From CAIJMI01 sp964448085 (GTDB lineage: Bacteria; Patescibacteriota; Microgenomatia; UBA10105; UBA927), in contig CAYUUX010000026.1 of NCBI GenBank assembly GCA_964448085.1, forward strand, positions 1 through 11,557: a stretch of DNA of 11,557 nt, in the 5' to 3' direction. The notes under the pieces are model-generated. The model searched no databases and had not been told where the DNA came from. It saw only the letters and a list, made by a program, of their open reading frames with translations. This document shows, piece after piece, positions 4,721-11,557 of this stretch; within the stretch, counting starts at the first letter, position 1; every line of letters starts with the position of its first letter. Both the position numbers and the translations under genes were made by a program.

Positions 4721-5080
4721 CTATGCGTCCGAGTCCTCGGAGTCGTCATAGTCCGAGTCCTCGGAGTCGTCATAGTCCGAGTCCTCGGAGTCGGAATGCA
4801 CGCATTCAACCGTGCCAATAGTATGCCCGGCATAATCCCGTATCTCGCGGATCGCCCCAGCGTCCAGCAAGGACGCCAGCGTGCGCAACGACTCCGTATA
4901 CCCCTCTCCAATCTCTAGGGAGAGCTCCCCATCCCGGTACGCCGCAACGCCTAACGGATTGCCCAGTAAGTCCCGTACAGGTACCCCGGCAATATACGGG
5001 TTACTGATTGACGCCTTGATCGCATCAATGATTAATTCAAGATTGCCGATCACTTCGCCCGCATTCAACGTGATTTTCAT
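4721..5080 (-). CDS. Hypothetical protein with acidic DSEDSDYD repeat tail (119 aa)
   Basis: First gene of the leftward operon. Two in-frame ATGs exist; I prefer 5080 (MKITLNAGEVIGN) because AAGGAG abuts the ATG at 5086 directly but lies 6 nt before 5080. Residues 1-90 form a compact alpha/beta-looking domain (GNLELIIDAIKASI, a likely helix; VRDLLGNPLGVAAYRDGELSLEI, likely strands; SLRTLASLLDAGAIREI, helix). The last 25 residues are an almost pure Asp/Ser/Glu/Tyr tail made of DSEDSDYD repeats encoded by a 24-bp tandem DNA repeat. The tail resembles the polyanionic ends of DNA mimics and histone-binding proteins, but function is unknown. It follows the strongest promoter in the window, so it should be abundant. 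Confidence 0.83.
   Translation of the reverse strand: MKITLNAGEVIGNLELIIDAIKASISNPYIAGVPVRDLLGNPLGVAAYRDGELSLEIGEGYTESLRTLASLLDAGAIREIRDYAGHTIGTVECVHSDSEDSDYDDSEDSDYDDSEDSDA
4727..4793 (-). repeat. 24-bp tandem repeat inside a gene (2.8 copies)
   Basis: Units of 24 bp start at 4727 and 4751, with a partial third (19 bp) at 4775; they are identical on the DNA level. On the leftward strand each encodes DSEDSDYD. Because 24 is a multiple of three, gain or loss of units changes only the length of the acidic tail. The same repeat produces an open frame in another register, which is a shadow. Confidence 0.93.
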
Positions 5081-5100
5081 GCCCATCTCCTTCTATCCCT

Positions 5101-5118
5101 AACCGCATCTATGCGGTT
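5101..5118. promoter_or_regulatory. Leader hairpin AACCGCAT/ATGCGGTT
   Basis: A perfect 8-bp inverted repeat with a 2-nt spacer lies in the 5' leader of the leftward operon, 9 nt before the AAGGAG. It may stabilise the leader or bind a regulator as a palindrome of 18 bp. Confidence 0.55.
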
Positions 5119-5158
5119 ATGTTATCCGTTGCGCTGCACCCTTGCCGCGCCTATATCT

Positions 5159-5187
5159 ATTATACTCGCAATATGATCCGTTGTCAA
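5159..5187 (-). promoter_or_regulatory. Perfect sigma70 promoter of the leftward operon
   Basis: On the complementary strand TTGACA (5182-5187) is followed by exactly 17 bp and TATAAT (5159-5164), a full 12/12 consensus match. Transcription should begin near 5152, leaving a leader of about 70 nt to ATG 5080. The AT-rich stretch upstream (5195-5290) could act as an UP element. Such a perfect promoter suggests strong expression unless repressed. Confidence 0.92.
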
Positions 5188-5194
5188 ATTGAAA

Positions 5195-5420
5195 AGCCGG
5201 AATTATTTTCATATATTTTACAAGTGCTTGAAATACAATGCATTTATAACATAAAAATAATGATAAAATAATTGTTTATACCGGATATTAAGCCCTAAAA
5301 CATATACTACCCCACCACCTAACAACAACCTTACAACAACCCTATATACCCGCGTTTTCTATACCACCCCCATCGGACACTAGCGACCCCGATATAGAAA
5401 ACGGTACCCCCCTCTGGGGA
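5195..5420. other. Divergent intergenic region: AT-rich tract and long inverted repeat
   Basis: No gene. Bases 5195-5290 are strongly AT-rich. Bases 5305-5345 are A/C-rich on the plus strand with two ACAACAACC copies 12 bp apart. An 11-bp perfect inverted repeat CGTTTTCTATA (5353-5363) / TATAGAAAACG (5393-5403) encloses 29 nt, and a CCCC-TCT-GGGG hairpin follows. An AT-rich stretch beside GC-rich inverted repeats is also seen at origins. The base composition of the plus strand flips from C-rich to G+T-rich at about 5440. Confidence 0.5.
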
Positions 5421-5467
5421 GGCCGCCCTGATGCTCATAAATTTTTTTTTGTTAATCAAGGAAAAAA

Positions 5468-5720
5468 GGGTCTAAAAAAACTTTATGGGTTGGTTTGGAT
5501 TGGTTTGAGAGTTTGATTATAGGGTTTAAAAACTTTATATCTGGTGTTTGGTTTGGATTGGTTTGAGAGTTTGATTATGGGGTCTAAAAAAACTTTATGG
5601 GTTTGGTTTTGATTGGTTTGCTTATGGGGTCTAAAAAAACTTTATGGGTTTGGTTTTGATTGGTTTGCTTATAGGGTCTAAAAAACTTTAGGGGTTTGGT
5701 TTTGATTGGTTGTTTGCTGA
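5468..5720 (+). repeat. Five tandem GGGTCTAAAAAAACTTTA elements
   Basis: Units begin at 5468, 5522, 5580, 5627 and 5674 (periods 54, 58, 47, 47). Each has GGGTCTAAAAAAACTTTA (copy 2 GGGTTTAAAAACTTTA, copy 5 one A shorter) followed by a G/T-only tail of the type GGGTTTGGTTTTGATTGG. The first two units have an extra GAGAGTTTGATTAT segment. In the 47-bp units TTGATT and TAAAAA are 17 bp apart, so each could be a weak sigma70-like promoter; alternatively this is a binding site for an element-encoded regulator or polymerase factor. The array lies just upstream of the three-gene rightward operon. Confidence 0.9.
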
Positions 5721-5817
5721 TATATTTATGACCAGTTGGTGTATCTGGTTGCGATTTGGTTGATTTTAGGTATGTGTGATATTACATTTTTGTATTGTGT
5801 ATATAGTGATATAGTGT

Positions 5818-5846
5818 TTGCGTGGAATGGTCTTGTGTGGTATATT
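5818..5846 (+). promoter_or_regulatory. Possible promoter of the rightward triplet
   Basis: TTGCGT (5818-5823) and TATATT (5841-5846, five of six) are 17 bp apart, preceding the start codon at 5897 by about 50 nt. The -35 box is poor and the region is G+T-rich, so this is only the best local candidate. Confidence 0.3.
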
Positions 5847-5869
5847 CATGTTTGTTGGTTTGCGTTTTG

Positions 5870-5887
5870 TTTTTTTTTGGGGGGGGG
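5870..5887 (+). repeat. T9-G9 homopolymer junction at a gene start
   Basis: Nine T (5870-5878) are followed by nine G (5879-5887), 9 nt before ATG 5897. The G-run is the only Shine-Dalgarno-like sequence for the first paralog. Homopolymers of this length are slippage-prone, so translation strength, or the reading of an upstream in-frame extension, could vary between cells. Confidence 0.7.
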
Positions 5888-5896
5888 TTATATATC

Positions 5897-8065
5897 ATGG
5901 GTGTTAGATCGGTTATTCGTGGTGTGTATGGTTTTTTTGACGAGGGTATTAGGCGTAAGGATTTTGATTCTACTCATGGGTTATTGTTGCGTTGTTATGG
6001 TGGTGGTATTGGTGTTGCTTCGGATGCTCGTAAGAATGCGTTATATGCGTTGAATTATTATTTAGAGGTTAGTGGTGGTGTTCAGTTGGAAGTTTATTAT
6101 CCTCGTGATGAGTCAGATGTTGATGAGTTTGAGGGTCGTATTTTATTAGGTTTGTATAATGCGTTTAATGAGTCTAAGTATAGTGTATGGGTATTGGCTC
6201 GTGTCCGTGATTTATGTCGTGCTTATTTGGGTGGTTCTATGTATGGTAAGTTATGTGAGAAGAATTTGGGTATATTGGATTTAGATGATGCTGCTATTTG
6301 GGGTAGTAATTTTGGGGGTACTGTTTCTGGTTCTCGTGGTTATGGGATATTATCGTTAGTTGGTGATGTTGGTCGTTATAAGACGTTTGGTGAGATGTTG
6401 GGTAGATTCCGTAGTGAGGAGATACGTCGTGATATGGAGCGTTATGTTGGGTTGCCTGATGGGATGGATGAGATAGGTAGTTATTTGGTTGATTTTGGGG
6501 ATGTGGATCGTGATCGTTTTATTGAGGTTGGTTCTGAGTTATTGATGGATCATTTGCCGGAGTCTTATTTTGATGGTAAGGATGCTATAGTTGCGTTTAG
6601 TGGTCAGGATTTTTGGGATGGTTATGTTCGTTGGTTAGTTGAGCCGAAGTATTGTGCTGTTGCTGTTTGTAGTTATGAGGGTGCTGCTAAGCATGGTGAG
6701 GACACGAATTGGTGTACTCGTTTTGGTGGTGAGGGTGAGCATACTGGTGATTATTTGGATGTTGGTCCGTTGTTTGTTGTTTATGCGAATGAGGAGTTGG
6801 CGGTGCCTCCTGGTGTTGCTTCTGGTATAGATGTTGGTCGTGGTATGGTTCGTTTATGTCAGGTATGTTGGCGTTCTAATGGTACGTTGCGTGAGGTTAA
6901 GGATGTAAAGAACGCTAATATTTCTGCTGATAAGTTAGAGGGTATGTATTTGGGTTGTTTTATATCGGCGTTGCGTGTTGCGAGTGAGGATGTGATACGT
7001 GAGTATGAGCCTGAGGAGAATCCTTATGTGGGTGAAGCAGAGCCAGAGGTGTATGTGTCTTCGGATCGTTGGGGTCAGGAGATAGTTGTTACTGTTGCTG
7101 GTGGCGATATTGATGTTGAGATAGGGGTTGCTAATTATTTAAGGTTGGTTCGTCCTGGTGGGGGTAATGTTCGTGAGATCGAGGTTGTTGGCGGTAAGTT
7201 TGGTTATTTGTCTGGGTTGGTTGAGGATGTTGATCTTTATGACAGTCATTTAGAGGAGTTTTACGATAATTCTAGTATATTTGATAAGTTGGGGTATCCT
7301 GATGAGGGGTTTGGGTATGATGAGTTGATTACGGTTAATCCTCGTGTGGATAGGTCTGTTATTATAAATGATGTTGTTGGTGGTTTATTGCGTAGTGCTT
7401 TTAGTGGTTTTTTTGATGGTGGTATTACTATGGGCAGGGAGTATCCTTATTTGGTTGTTGTTTTGAAGTCTGGTAGGGAGTATATAGCGATTCCGTTTGT
7501 TCCTAGCGATATTAGTGCTGTTGTTGATTCTTTGGCTGATTCTGGTTATGTGTTTGACGGTGTGGGTATAGCGTATTTTGGCGAGGATGTTCCTGATTTT
7601 GGGGATAGTGGTTTTATATATGGTAGTAGTCGTGGGATTCCGTATTATCGTAATGTAGGTGCTTTTGTGAGTTCTCCTGGTGAGTATACTCCTTGTTTTA
7701 TTAAGGCTTTGTTTGATAAGGATGAGTATGAGGATCGTGATGCTTATATAGATTTGGCTGTTGTTGGTTTGGTTGGGGAGTTAAAACCATCGGTATATGC
7801 GTGGTATGTTGATGTTTTGGAGGATGTTGTAGCGTATATTAAGGAGAATAAGGATTCTCTTGGGTTTCAGGTTGTTGATTTGAATGGTCTTGGTTTATTG
7901 GAGGGGGGTAGGTTTTATTTTAGGATTCTTGATGCGTCTTATAATCCTTTGGGTTATGAGACTGCTTATGTTAAGCATGTAATGGAGAAGTATCCTGATC
8001 GGGATTCTTTATTGGGTTACTTTAGTAACTGGGCTGATATTTTTAGAGAACGGAAGGGGAAATAA
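5897..8065 (+). CDS. Conserved-block paralog 1 (722 aa), function unknown
   Basis: I place the start at ATG 5897 because MGVRSVIRG...EGIRRKDFD lines up with the starts of the two following paralogs; an open frame extends 25 codons further upstream to GTG 5822 but lacks a ribosome binding site. Order: N-terminal helical part with RRKDFD (19-24) and SKYSVWVLAR (93-102); a YKTF segment; then the conserved block P250-KY...VCSYEG (258-262), HGE (266-268), WCTRFG (272-277), HT (282-283) and GPLFVVY (290-296); then CQ (321-322) and LREVKDVKN (331-339); and a long divergent C-terminus of about 380 residues. I recall a similar W-C-T...Y...GPLYVI...Q pattern in uncharacterised phage proteins, which is from memory. 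No signal peptide or membrane segment. Cys273, His266 and Glu268 are candidate active or metal-binding residues. First gene of the triplet, spaced 4 nt from the next. C-poor, T-rich coding strand. Confidence 0.9.
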   Translation: MGVRSVIRGVYGFFDEGIRRKDFDSTHGLLLRCYGGGIGVASDARKNALYALNYYLEVSGGVQLEVYYPRDESDVDEFEGRILLGLYNAFNESKYSVWVLARVRDLCRAYLGGSMYGKLCEKNLGILDLDDAAIWGSNFGGTVSGSRGYGILSLVGDVGRYKTFGEMLGRFRSEEIRRDMERYVGLPDGMDEIGSYLVDFGDVDRDRFIEVGSELLMDHLPESYFDGKDAIVAFSGQDFWDGYVRWLVEPKYCAVAVCSYEGAAKHGEDTNWCTRFGGEGEHTGDYLDVGPLFVVYANEELAVPPGVASGIDVGRGMVRLCQVCWRSNGTLREVKDVKNANISADKLEGMYLGCFISALRVASEDVIREYEPEENPYVGEAEPEVYVSSDRWGQEIVVTVAGGDIDVEIGVANYLRLVRPGGGNVREIEVVGGKFGYLSGLVEDVDLYDSHLEEFYDNSSIFDKLGYPDEGFGYDELITVNPRVDRSVIINDVVGGLLRSAFSGFFDGGITMGREYPYLVVVLKSGREYIAIPFVPSDISAVVDSLADSGYVFDGVGIAYFGEDVPDFGDSGFIYGSSRGIPYYRNVGAFVSSPGEYTPCFIKALFDKDEYEDRDAYIDLAVVGLVGELKPSVYAWYVDVLEDVVAYIKENKDSLGFQVVDLNGLGLLEGGRFYFRILDASYNPLGYETAYVKHVMEKYPDRDSLLGYFSNWADIFRERKGK

Positions 8066-8069
8066 AAAA

Positions 8070-9986
8070 ATGGGTCCTCGTGGTATAGTTCGTAATATGT
8101 TATTGGAGAGTAAGGGGTTATATTTATGTGAGGCTTTGTCTCGTCGTGATTTCGATTCGTTTGTAGGGTTATTGAAAGACTTATATTATGCTGTTTCTGT
8201 TAATAATGAGGTTGATGTTAATGAGGGTCGTGAGCGTGCGTTTGTCATGCGTCGTTTATATGGGGTAGCATATCTATCGACTGCGGCTGCTCCTAATGAT
8301 ATGCCGATGGTTATGGATCAGGGTTCTTATGAGGATTATTATCCAGTTTTGCGTGATGCGAAGTATTCTTTATGGGTATTAGCTCGTGCTCGTCATTCTT
8401 ATAAGGTGTTATTGCGTGCTATTCAGACCGGTGATTATACGGAGTTTATGGCTGTAAATAGGGATAATTTCGGGGTTTTTGGTTTAGATCCTATGAATAG
8501 TAATGAGTTTAAGTGTCGTCGAATATTGGACGGTGTTTCTGGTGTTAACATAAATGATTACAAGAGTTTTGCTGAGTTGGCGGTTGGTGTTAGTTTGGCA
8601 TCGAAGCGTATGGGTATGTATCTTCCGTTAGAGGATGGTTATGAGGATGCTGCCGGTGTATTATTGGGTTTGGGTAATGTAGAGAGGGATAGTTTGTTAT
8701 TTGTTGATAGTGAGGATTTGGATAGTGCTATTGATAGTTCTGATGTTATTAGTCAGATTGGCAATGCGGATAGGGATTTTGTGTTAGGCTATATTGAGTG
8801 GTTGGTTGAGCCGAAGTATTTTGCGGTTGTTGTGTGTAGTTATGAGGGAGCTAAGGGTCATGGCGAGGGTACGGATTGGTGTACTCGTTTTGGGGAAGAG
8901 GGTCGTCATACGGAAGCTTACTTAGGTGTTGGTCCGTTGTTTGTTGTTTATGCGCATAAGGATTTTGAGACTCCGCCTGCTGTCCATCGAGGTATTGAGG
9001 TTGGAGGGTTCAGGAGGATTTGTCAGATTTCGTTTGCTGCTGATGGTTCTTTGCGTGATGTTAAGGACTGTGCTAATAAGGTTATAGATGGTGCTAAGTT
9101 ATCGGATATGGAGTTGTCTGTGTTTATTCGTATATTGGATGAGAATAGTAAGGTTTTACGTGGCTCTTATGTTCCTCCGGTTAAGTCTGGAGAGAGGACT
9201 ATAGAGGTTTTTGGGAGGGATGTTACTTTTAGTGGTGCTGGGATTGTTAATAACAATGATATTCAGTATATCAAGTTTAGTAATGATGATGTAGCTCCTA
9301 ATGTATTGTCTATCCCGGATAGTATTATGCCCTTGATGCCATTATTGATTGAGCCGGATTTTTGGGGTTATAATAGTTTATTTGGGGAGTTAGGTGGTTT
9401 AAACTTAGAGCAGGATAGTACGGAGAAATCCGTTCAATTTGAGGAGAACCCTTTTGTTACTAGTGATATGTATATGTTTATAAATCCCTTGGAGTATTTG
9501 GCATCTTGGTTGTTTTTTAGGGCTATTCTTAGGTATTATTCTTTAGATGAGGCGTATGCGAATGATCATATAGTTGCTGTTATTGGTAATTACTGTGTTC
9601 CTTTATCGAGTAGGTCTGATTTATTCAATATTTTTACGGGTTATTCTTCGGATCGGTGGAATGTTGTTAATGGATGGAATCGGTCTGGTGATGGTATGGA
9701 GTTATTGGGTATAGGGTTATTATCTTTGAATTCTGATGTTGCTGATGTTTATGGGTTAGAGTATGTAAGTTCTTTACATCGTTTGGATATTATGGGTTTA
9801 TCGGAGGATGTAATGGGTGGTGATACGGTTGGTGTGAATTACTTGTTGTATTTGAATAAGAAAATAGGGGCATGGAGGTATGTTGATCGTGATAAGGATA
9901 GGTATTCGGCCGGTGATATAGAGATGTCTGAGCGTTATTCGGAGATATTGGGTGATTACCGTTCTTCGTTTGGAAGTGGGGTTTAG
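8070..9986 (+). CDS. Conserved-block paralog 2 (638 aa), function unknown
   Basis: ATG 8070 lies 4 nt after the previous stop, with GGAAGGGG 10 nt upstream, and the start MGPRGIVRN matches paralog 1. Shared elements: SRRDFDSFVGLL, AKYSLWVLARAR, YKSFAEL, then the block with PKYFAV from 248, W270-CTRFG, HT, and GPLFVVY from 288, then ICQ and LRDVKD. From PKY to VVY it matches paralog 1 at 36 of 47 residues by eye, far above the rest of the proteins, where similarity fades. It lacks the Cys after PKY seen in paralog 1 (Phe instead), so that Cys is not essential, whereas the Cys in CSY and WCT is kept. The C-terminal 300 residues are distinct, with a Trp-rich stretch (YLASWLFFRAILRYY) that could be buried or interface sequence. 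Same strand bias and same operon. Confidence 0.9.
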   Translation: MGPRGIVRNMLLESKGLYLCEALSRRDFDSFVGLLKDLYYAVSVNNEVDVNEGRERAFVMRRLYGVAYLSTAAAPNDMPMVMDQGSYEDYYPVLRDAKYSLWVLARARHSYKVLLRAIQTGDYTEFMAVNRDNFGVFGLDPMNSNEFKCRRILDGVSGVNINDYKSFAELAVGVSLASKRMGMYLPLEDGYEDAAGVLLGLGNVERDSLLFVDSEDLDSAIDSSDVISQIGNADRDFVLGYIEWLVEPKYFAVVVCSYEGAKGHGEGTDWCTRFGEEGRHTEAYLGVGPLFVVYAHKDFETPPAVHRGIEVGGFRRICQISFAADGSLRDVKDCANKVIDGAKLSDMELSVFIRILDENSKVLRGSYVPPVKSGERTIEVFGRDVTFSGAGIVNNNDIQYIKFSNDDVAPNVLSIPDSIMPLMPLLIEPDFWGYNSLFGELGGLNLEQDSTEKSVQFEENPFVTSDMYMFINPLEYLASWLFFRAILRYYSLDEAYANDHIVAVIGNYCVPLSSRSDLFNIFTGYSSDRWNVVNGWNRSGDGMELLGIGLLSLNSDVADVYGLEYVSSLHRLDIMGLSEDVMGGDTVGVNYLLYLNKKIGAWRYVDRDKDRYSAGDIEMSERYSEILGDYRSSFGSGV

Positions 9987-9991
9987 TTGCT

Positions 9992-11557
9992 ATGGATTCT
10001 CGTTATATTATGGGTCGTGTTCTTCGCGGGTGTTTAGTGGAGGGTGTCCGTAAGAAGGATTTTATGTTGACTTATGACTTATTGTATAGTTCTATTTATA
10101 AGATGTATGGTGATGATAACCCTGTTATTCGTAGTGTTGTGGCGTTGAACAATTTGTTGCGTTTAGGTGGGGATTTCGAGTTTTTTTCTTTGTATTCTTT
10201 GTCGGATGATGCTGTTATGCGGAGGTTGGATAGTTTATATGACGGGTTTAACAAGAGTAAGTATGGTTCTTGGTTGTTGTCTCGTATGCGTGAGGTTTCG
10301 CGTGCGTATGTTAATGATTTAGAAACGTATGAGTTTCTTTCTGGTGAAAACCTGGAGATGCTCCGGTTGGGGGCTTTGGCTCGAGCTTCGTATCCGTCTC
10401 ATTTGATGTATCAGGCTAGGGATATTTTTTCTCGTGTTACGTTTGATATTAATCGTTATAAGTCTTTTAAAGATTTGATGGTTCCGTTGCAGAAGGATCA
10501 TATTGAGTCTGCATATAAGAAGATTGTTTCTTTACCTGTCGGGTATGAGGATGATGCGTCTTGGTTGGGGTCTATTGGTGGTTCCGGTGATCAGGTTATG
10601 TTAGTGTCTGGTTCTGACTTATCTAGGAATTTAGGCAAGTATGTGAATGAGAAGGATTTGATAGGGTTATTTGGGCAGGATTTTTGGGATTCTTACTATG
10701 AGTGGTTATGTGTGCCTAAGTATTTTGCGGTAGCTGTTTGTAGTTATGATGGGGCTGCTGCTCATGGTGAGGGTACTAATTGGTGTACTCGTTTTGGGGT
10801 TAATGGGGATCATACTGAAAAGTATTTATCAGAGGGACCCCTGTTTGTTATTTACTGTAATTCGTCTTTAGAGACGCCACCAGGCGTTGCAGATGGGCTG
10901 TTTGTTCGCGGTAATATTAAGCGTGTTGCTCAGGCTTCTTGGTATAGTGATGGTCATATTCGTGAGGTTAATGATGTTAAGAATGCATCTATAGAGAAAG
11001 AAAAGCGTTCTGATATGTACTTAGGCCCTTTTCTCGATGCCTTGTTTGAGGTTTCGTCTGATTTACGTGAGGATTGGACTCCTCCTGAGAAGAATTATAA
11101 GACTGTTGTTAAGGAGGATGTGTGGGGTCAGGAGGTTCGTTTTGAGTCTGATGGTAGTATTAGTGTTGAGGATGGGGTTTCTTATTTTGTAGTTTCGGAT
11201 GATGTTGTTACTTATGCCACTGATGATTTAGTTCCTAATATTATGGCTTCTCCTGGTTTTTATATATCCTTTCTCGATGGTTATATAGAGAGCGTTAGGG
11301 TTGATATGAATTCTCCGATTAGTCAAATGAACCGGTATTTTTACAGGGTAGAAAATCCTAATCTACTTGGGAACGCTGCTTTTACCAGTATACCTGGAGG
11401 ATTTGATGCGGCGATTGCTATATTTCGTAGGATTTTTGCTAAGTTTTCGGGTTCAATTGTTCCTGTTGAAATGCTTGAAGATTTATCTCATGTCGAGGAT
11501 GATATTGTCATTGTTGTTGAGAAGTCCGGTTCGTTATATTGTGTGCCTGTGTGTATA
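9992..11557 (+). CDS. Conserved-block paralog 3 (at least 522 aa), cut by the window edge
   Basis: An open frame of 522 codons without a stop runs from ATG 9992 to the last base, so the C-terminus is missing. The start is 5 nt after the stop of paralog 2 with GTGGGG upstream. Reading it out gives MDSRYIMGRVLRG...EGVRKKDF, SKYGSWLLSRMRE, INRYKSF, and the conserved block: PKYFAVAVCSYDG, HGEGTNW264-CTRFG, HTEKYL, GPLFVIY, followed by AQASW and IREVNDVKN. The block matches paralog 1 at 35 of 47 residues. After it, VWGQEV parallels RWGQEI of paralog 1, and DDLVPNIM parallels DDVAPNVL of paralog 2, so the post-block region also retains remnants of homology. C-use rises slightly in places but the overall G+T bias remains. 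Confidence 0.9.
   Translation, partial: MDSRYIMGRVLRGCLVEGVRKKDFMLTYDLLYSSIYKMYGDDNPVIRSVVALNNLLRLGGDFEFFSLYSLSDDAVMRRLDSLYDGFNKSKYGSWLLSRMREVSRAYVNDLETYEFLSGENLEMLRLGALARASYPSHLMYQARDIFSRVTFDINRYKSFKDLMVPLQKDHIESAYKKIVSLPVGYEDDASWLGSIGGSGDQVMLVSGSDLSRNLGKYVNEKDLIGLFGQDFWDSYYEWLCVPKYFAVAVCSYDGAAAHGEGTNWCTRFGVNGDHTEKYLSEGPLFVIYCNSSLETPPGVADGLFVRGNIKRVAQASWYSDGHIREVNDVKNASIEKEKRSDMYLGPFLDALFEVSSDLREDWTPPEKNYKTVVKEDVWGQEVRFESDGSISVEDGVSYFVVSDDVVTYATDDLVPNIMASPGFYISFLDGYIESVRVDMNSPISQMNRYFYRVENPNLLGNAAFTSIPGGFDAAIAIFRRIFAKFSGSIVPVEMLEDLSHVEDDIVIVVEKSGSLYCVPVCI

Noticed and set aside
4609..4911. Leftward 100-codon frame with TPRTRTM repeats
   Set aside because: It is the 24-bp repeat read in another phase of the 119-aa gene and has no ribosome binding site.
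5736..6053. 105-codon frame and the upstream extension from GTG 5822
   Set aside because: The first is out of phase with paralog 1 and overlaps it; the extension is hydrophobic only because the DNA is T/G-rich, lacks a ribosome binding site, and has no counterpart in paralogs 2 and 3.
10319..10501. 60-codon leftward frame inside paralog 3
   Set aside because: Antisense shadow of the continuous 522-codon rightward frame, with no start signals.

Overview
The window looks like accessory DNA, most likely from a plasmid or phage-like element of a bacterium. There are no housekeeping genes, RNA genes, transposase, or recognisable replication or structural genes. Most products belong to no family I can name. 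Almost half of the non-coding sequence is direct repeats and hairpins. The host is bacterial: there is a perfect TTGACA-N17-TATAAT promoter, good Shine-Dalgarno sites and a classical intrinsic terminator, and TAA, TAG and TGA all serve as stops. I cannot name the taxon.

Layout. (1) 1-1137: a rightward gene (249 aa) behind a sigma70-type promoter with an inverted repeat in its spacer. Its N-terminus resembles sigma70 region 2, and it ends at a strong terminator. (2) 1138-2656: about 1.5 kb without genes. It holds 34-bp and 50-bp direct repeats that share a small CCTA...TAGG hairpin, a 90-nt G/C-tract hairpin, an AT-rich palindrome, and a GGGCAGYAAAAAC motif on both strands. It reads like an origin, partition or recombination locus, but no matching protein is visible. 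(3) 5187-2657: a leftward operon of six small genes behind the perfect promoter. One is an unlisted 48-aa gene that overlaps its neighbour by 4 nt (ATGA). Short hairpins sit in most intergenic gaps. Two products belong to families I recall as common, uncharacterised phage/plasmid accessory proteins. (4) 5188-5896: a divergent control region with an AT-rich tract, an 11-bp inverted repeat and five tandem copies of a GGGTCTAAAAAAACTTTA element. Single copies of that element also occur at 151 and 1509. (5) 5897-11557: three tandem paralogous genes (722, 638 and at least 522 aa, the last cut by the window edge). All carry one highly conserved Cys/Trp-containing block at almost the same residue position, and their C-terminal halves diverge.

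The rightward and leftward gene sets differ sharply in composition. The rightward genes are extremely G+T-rich and poor in C on the coding strand (Leu as TTG/TTA, most third positions T). The leftward operon uses ordinary, balanced codons. This points to a mosaic, or to strong strand-specific mutation on one part. The best candidate for something undescribed is the paralog triplet together with its repeated upstream element. The sigma-like gene is a possible regulator, but nothing in the sequence proves that link.
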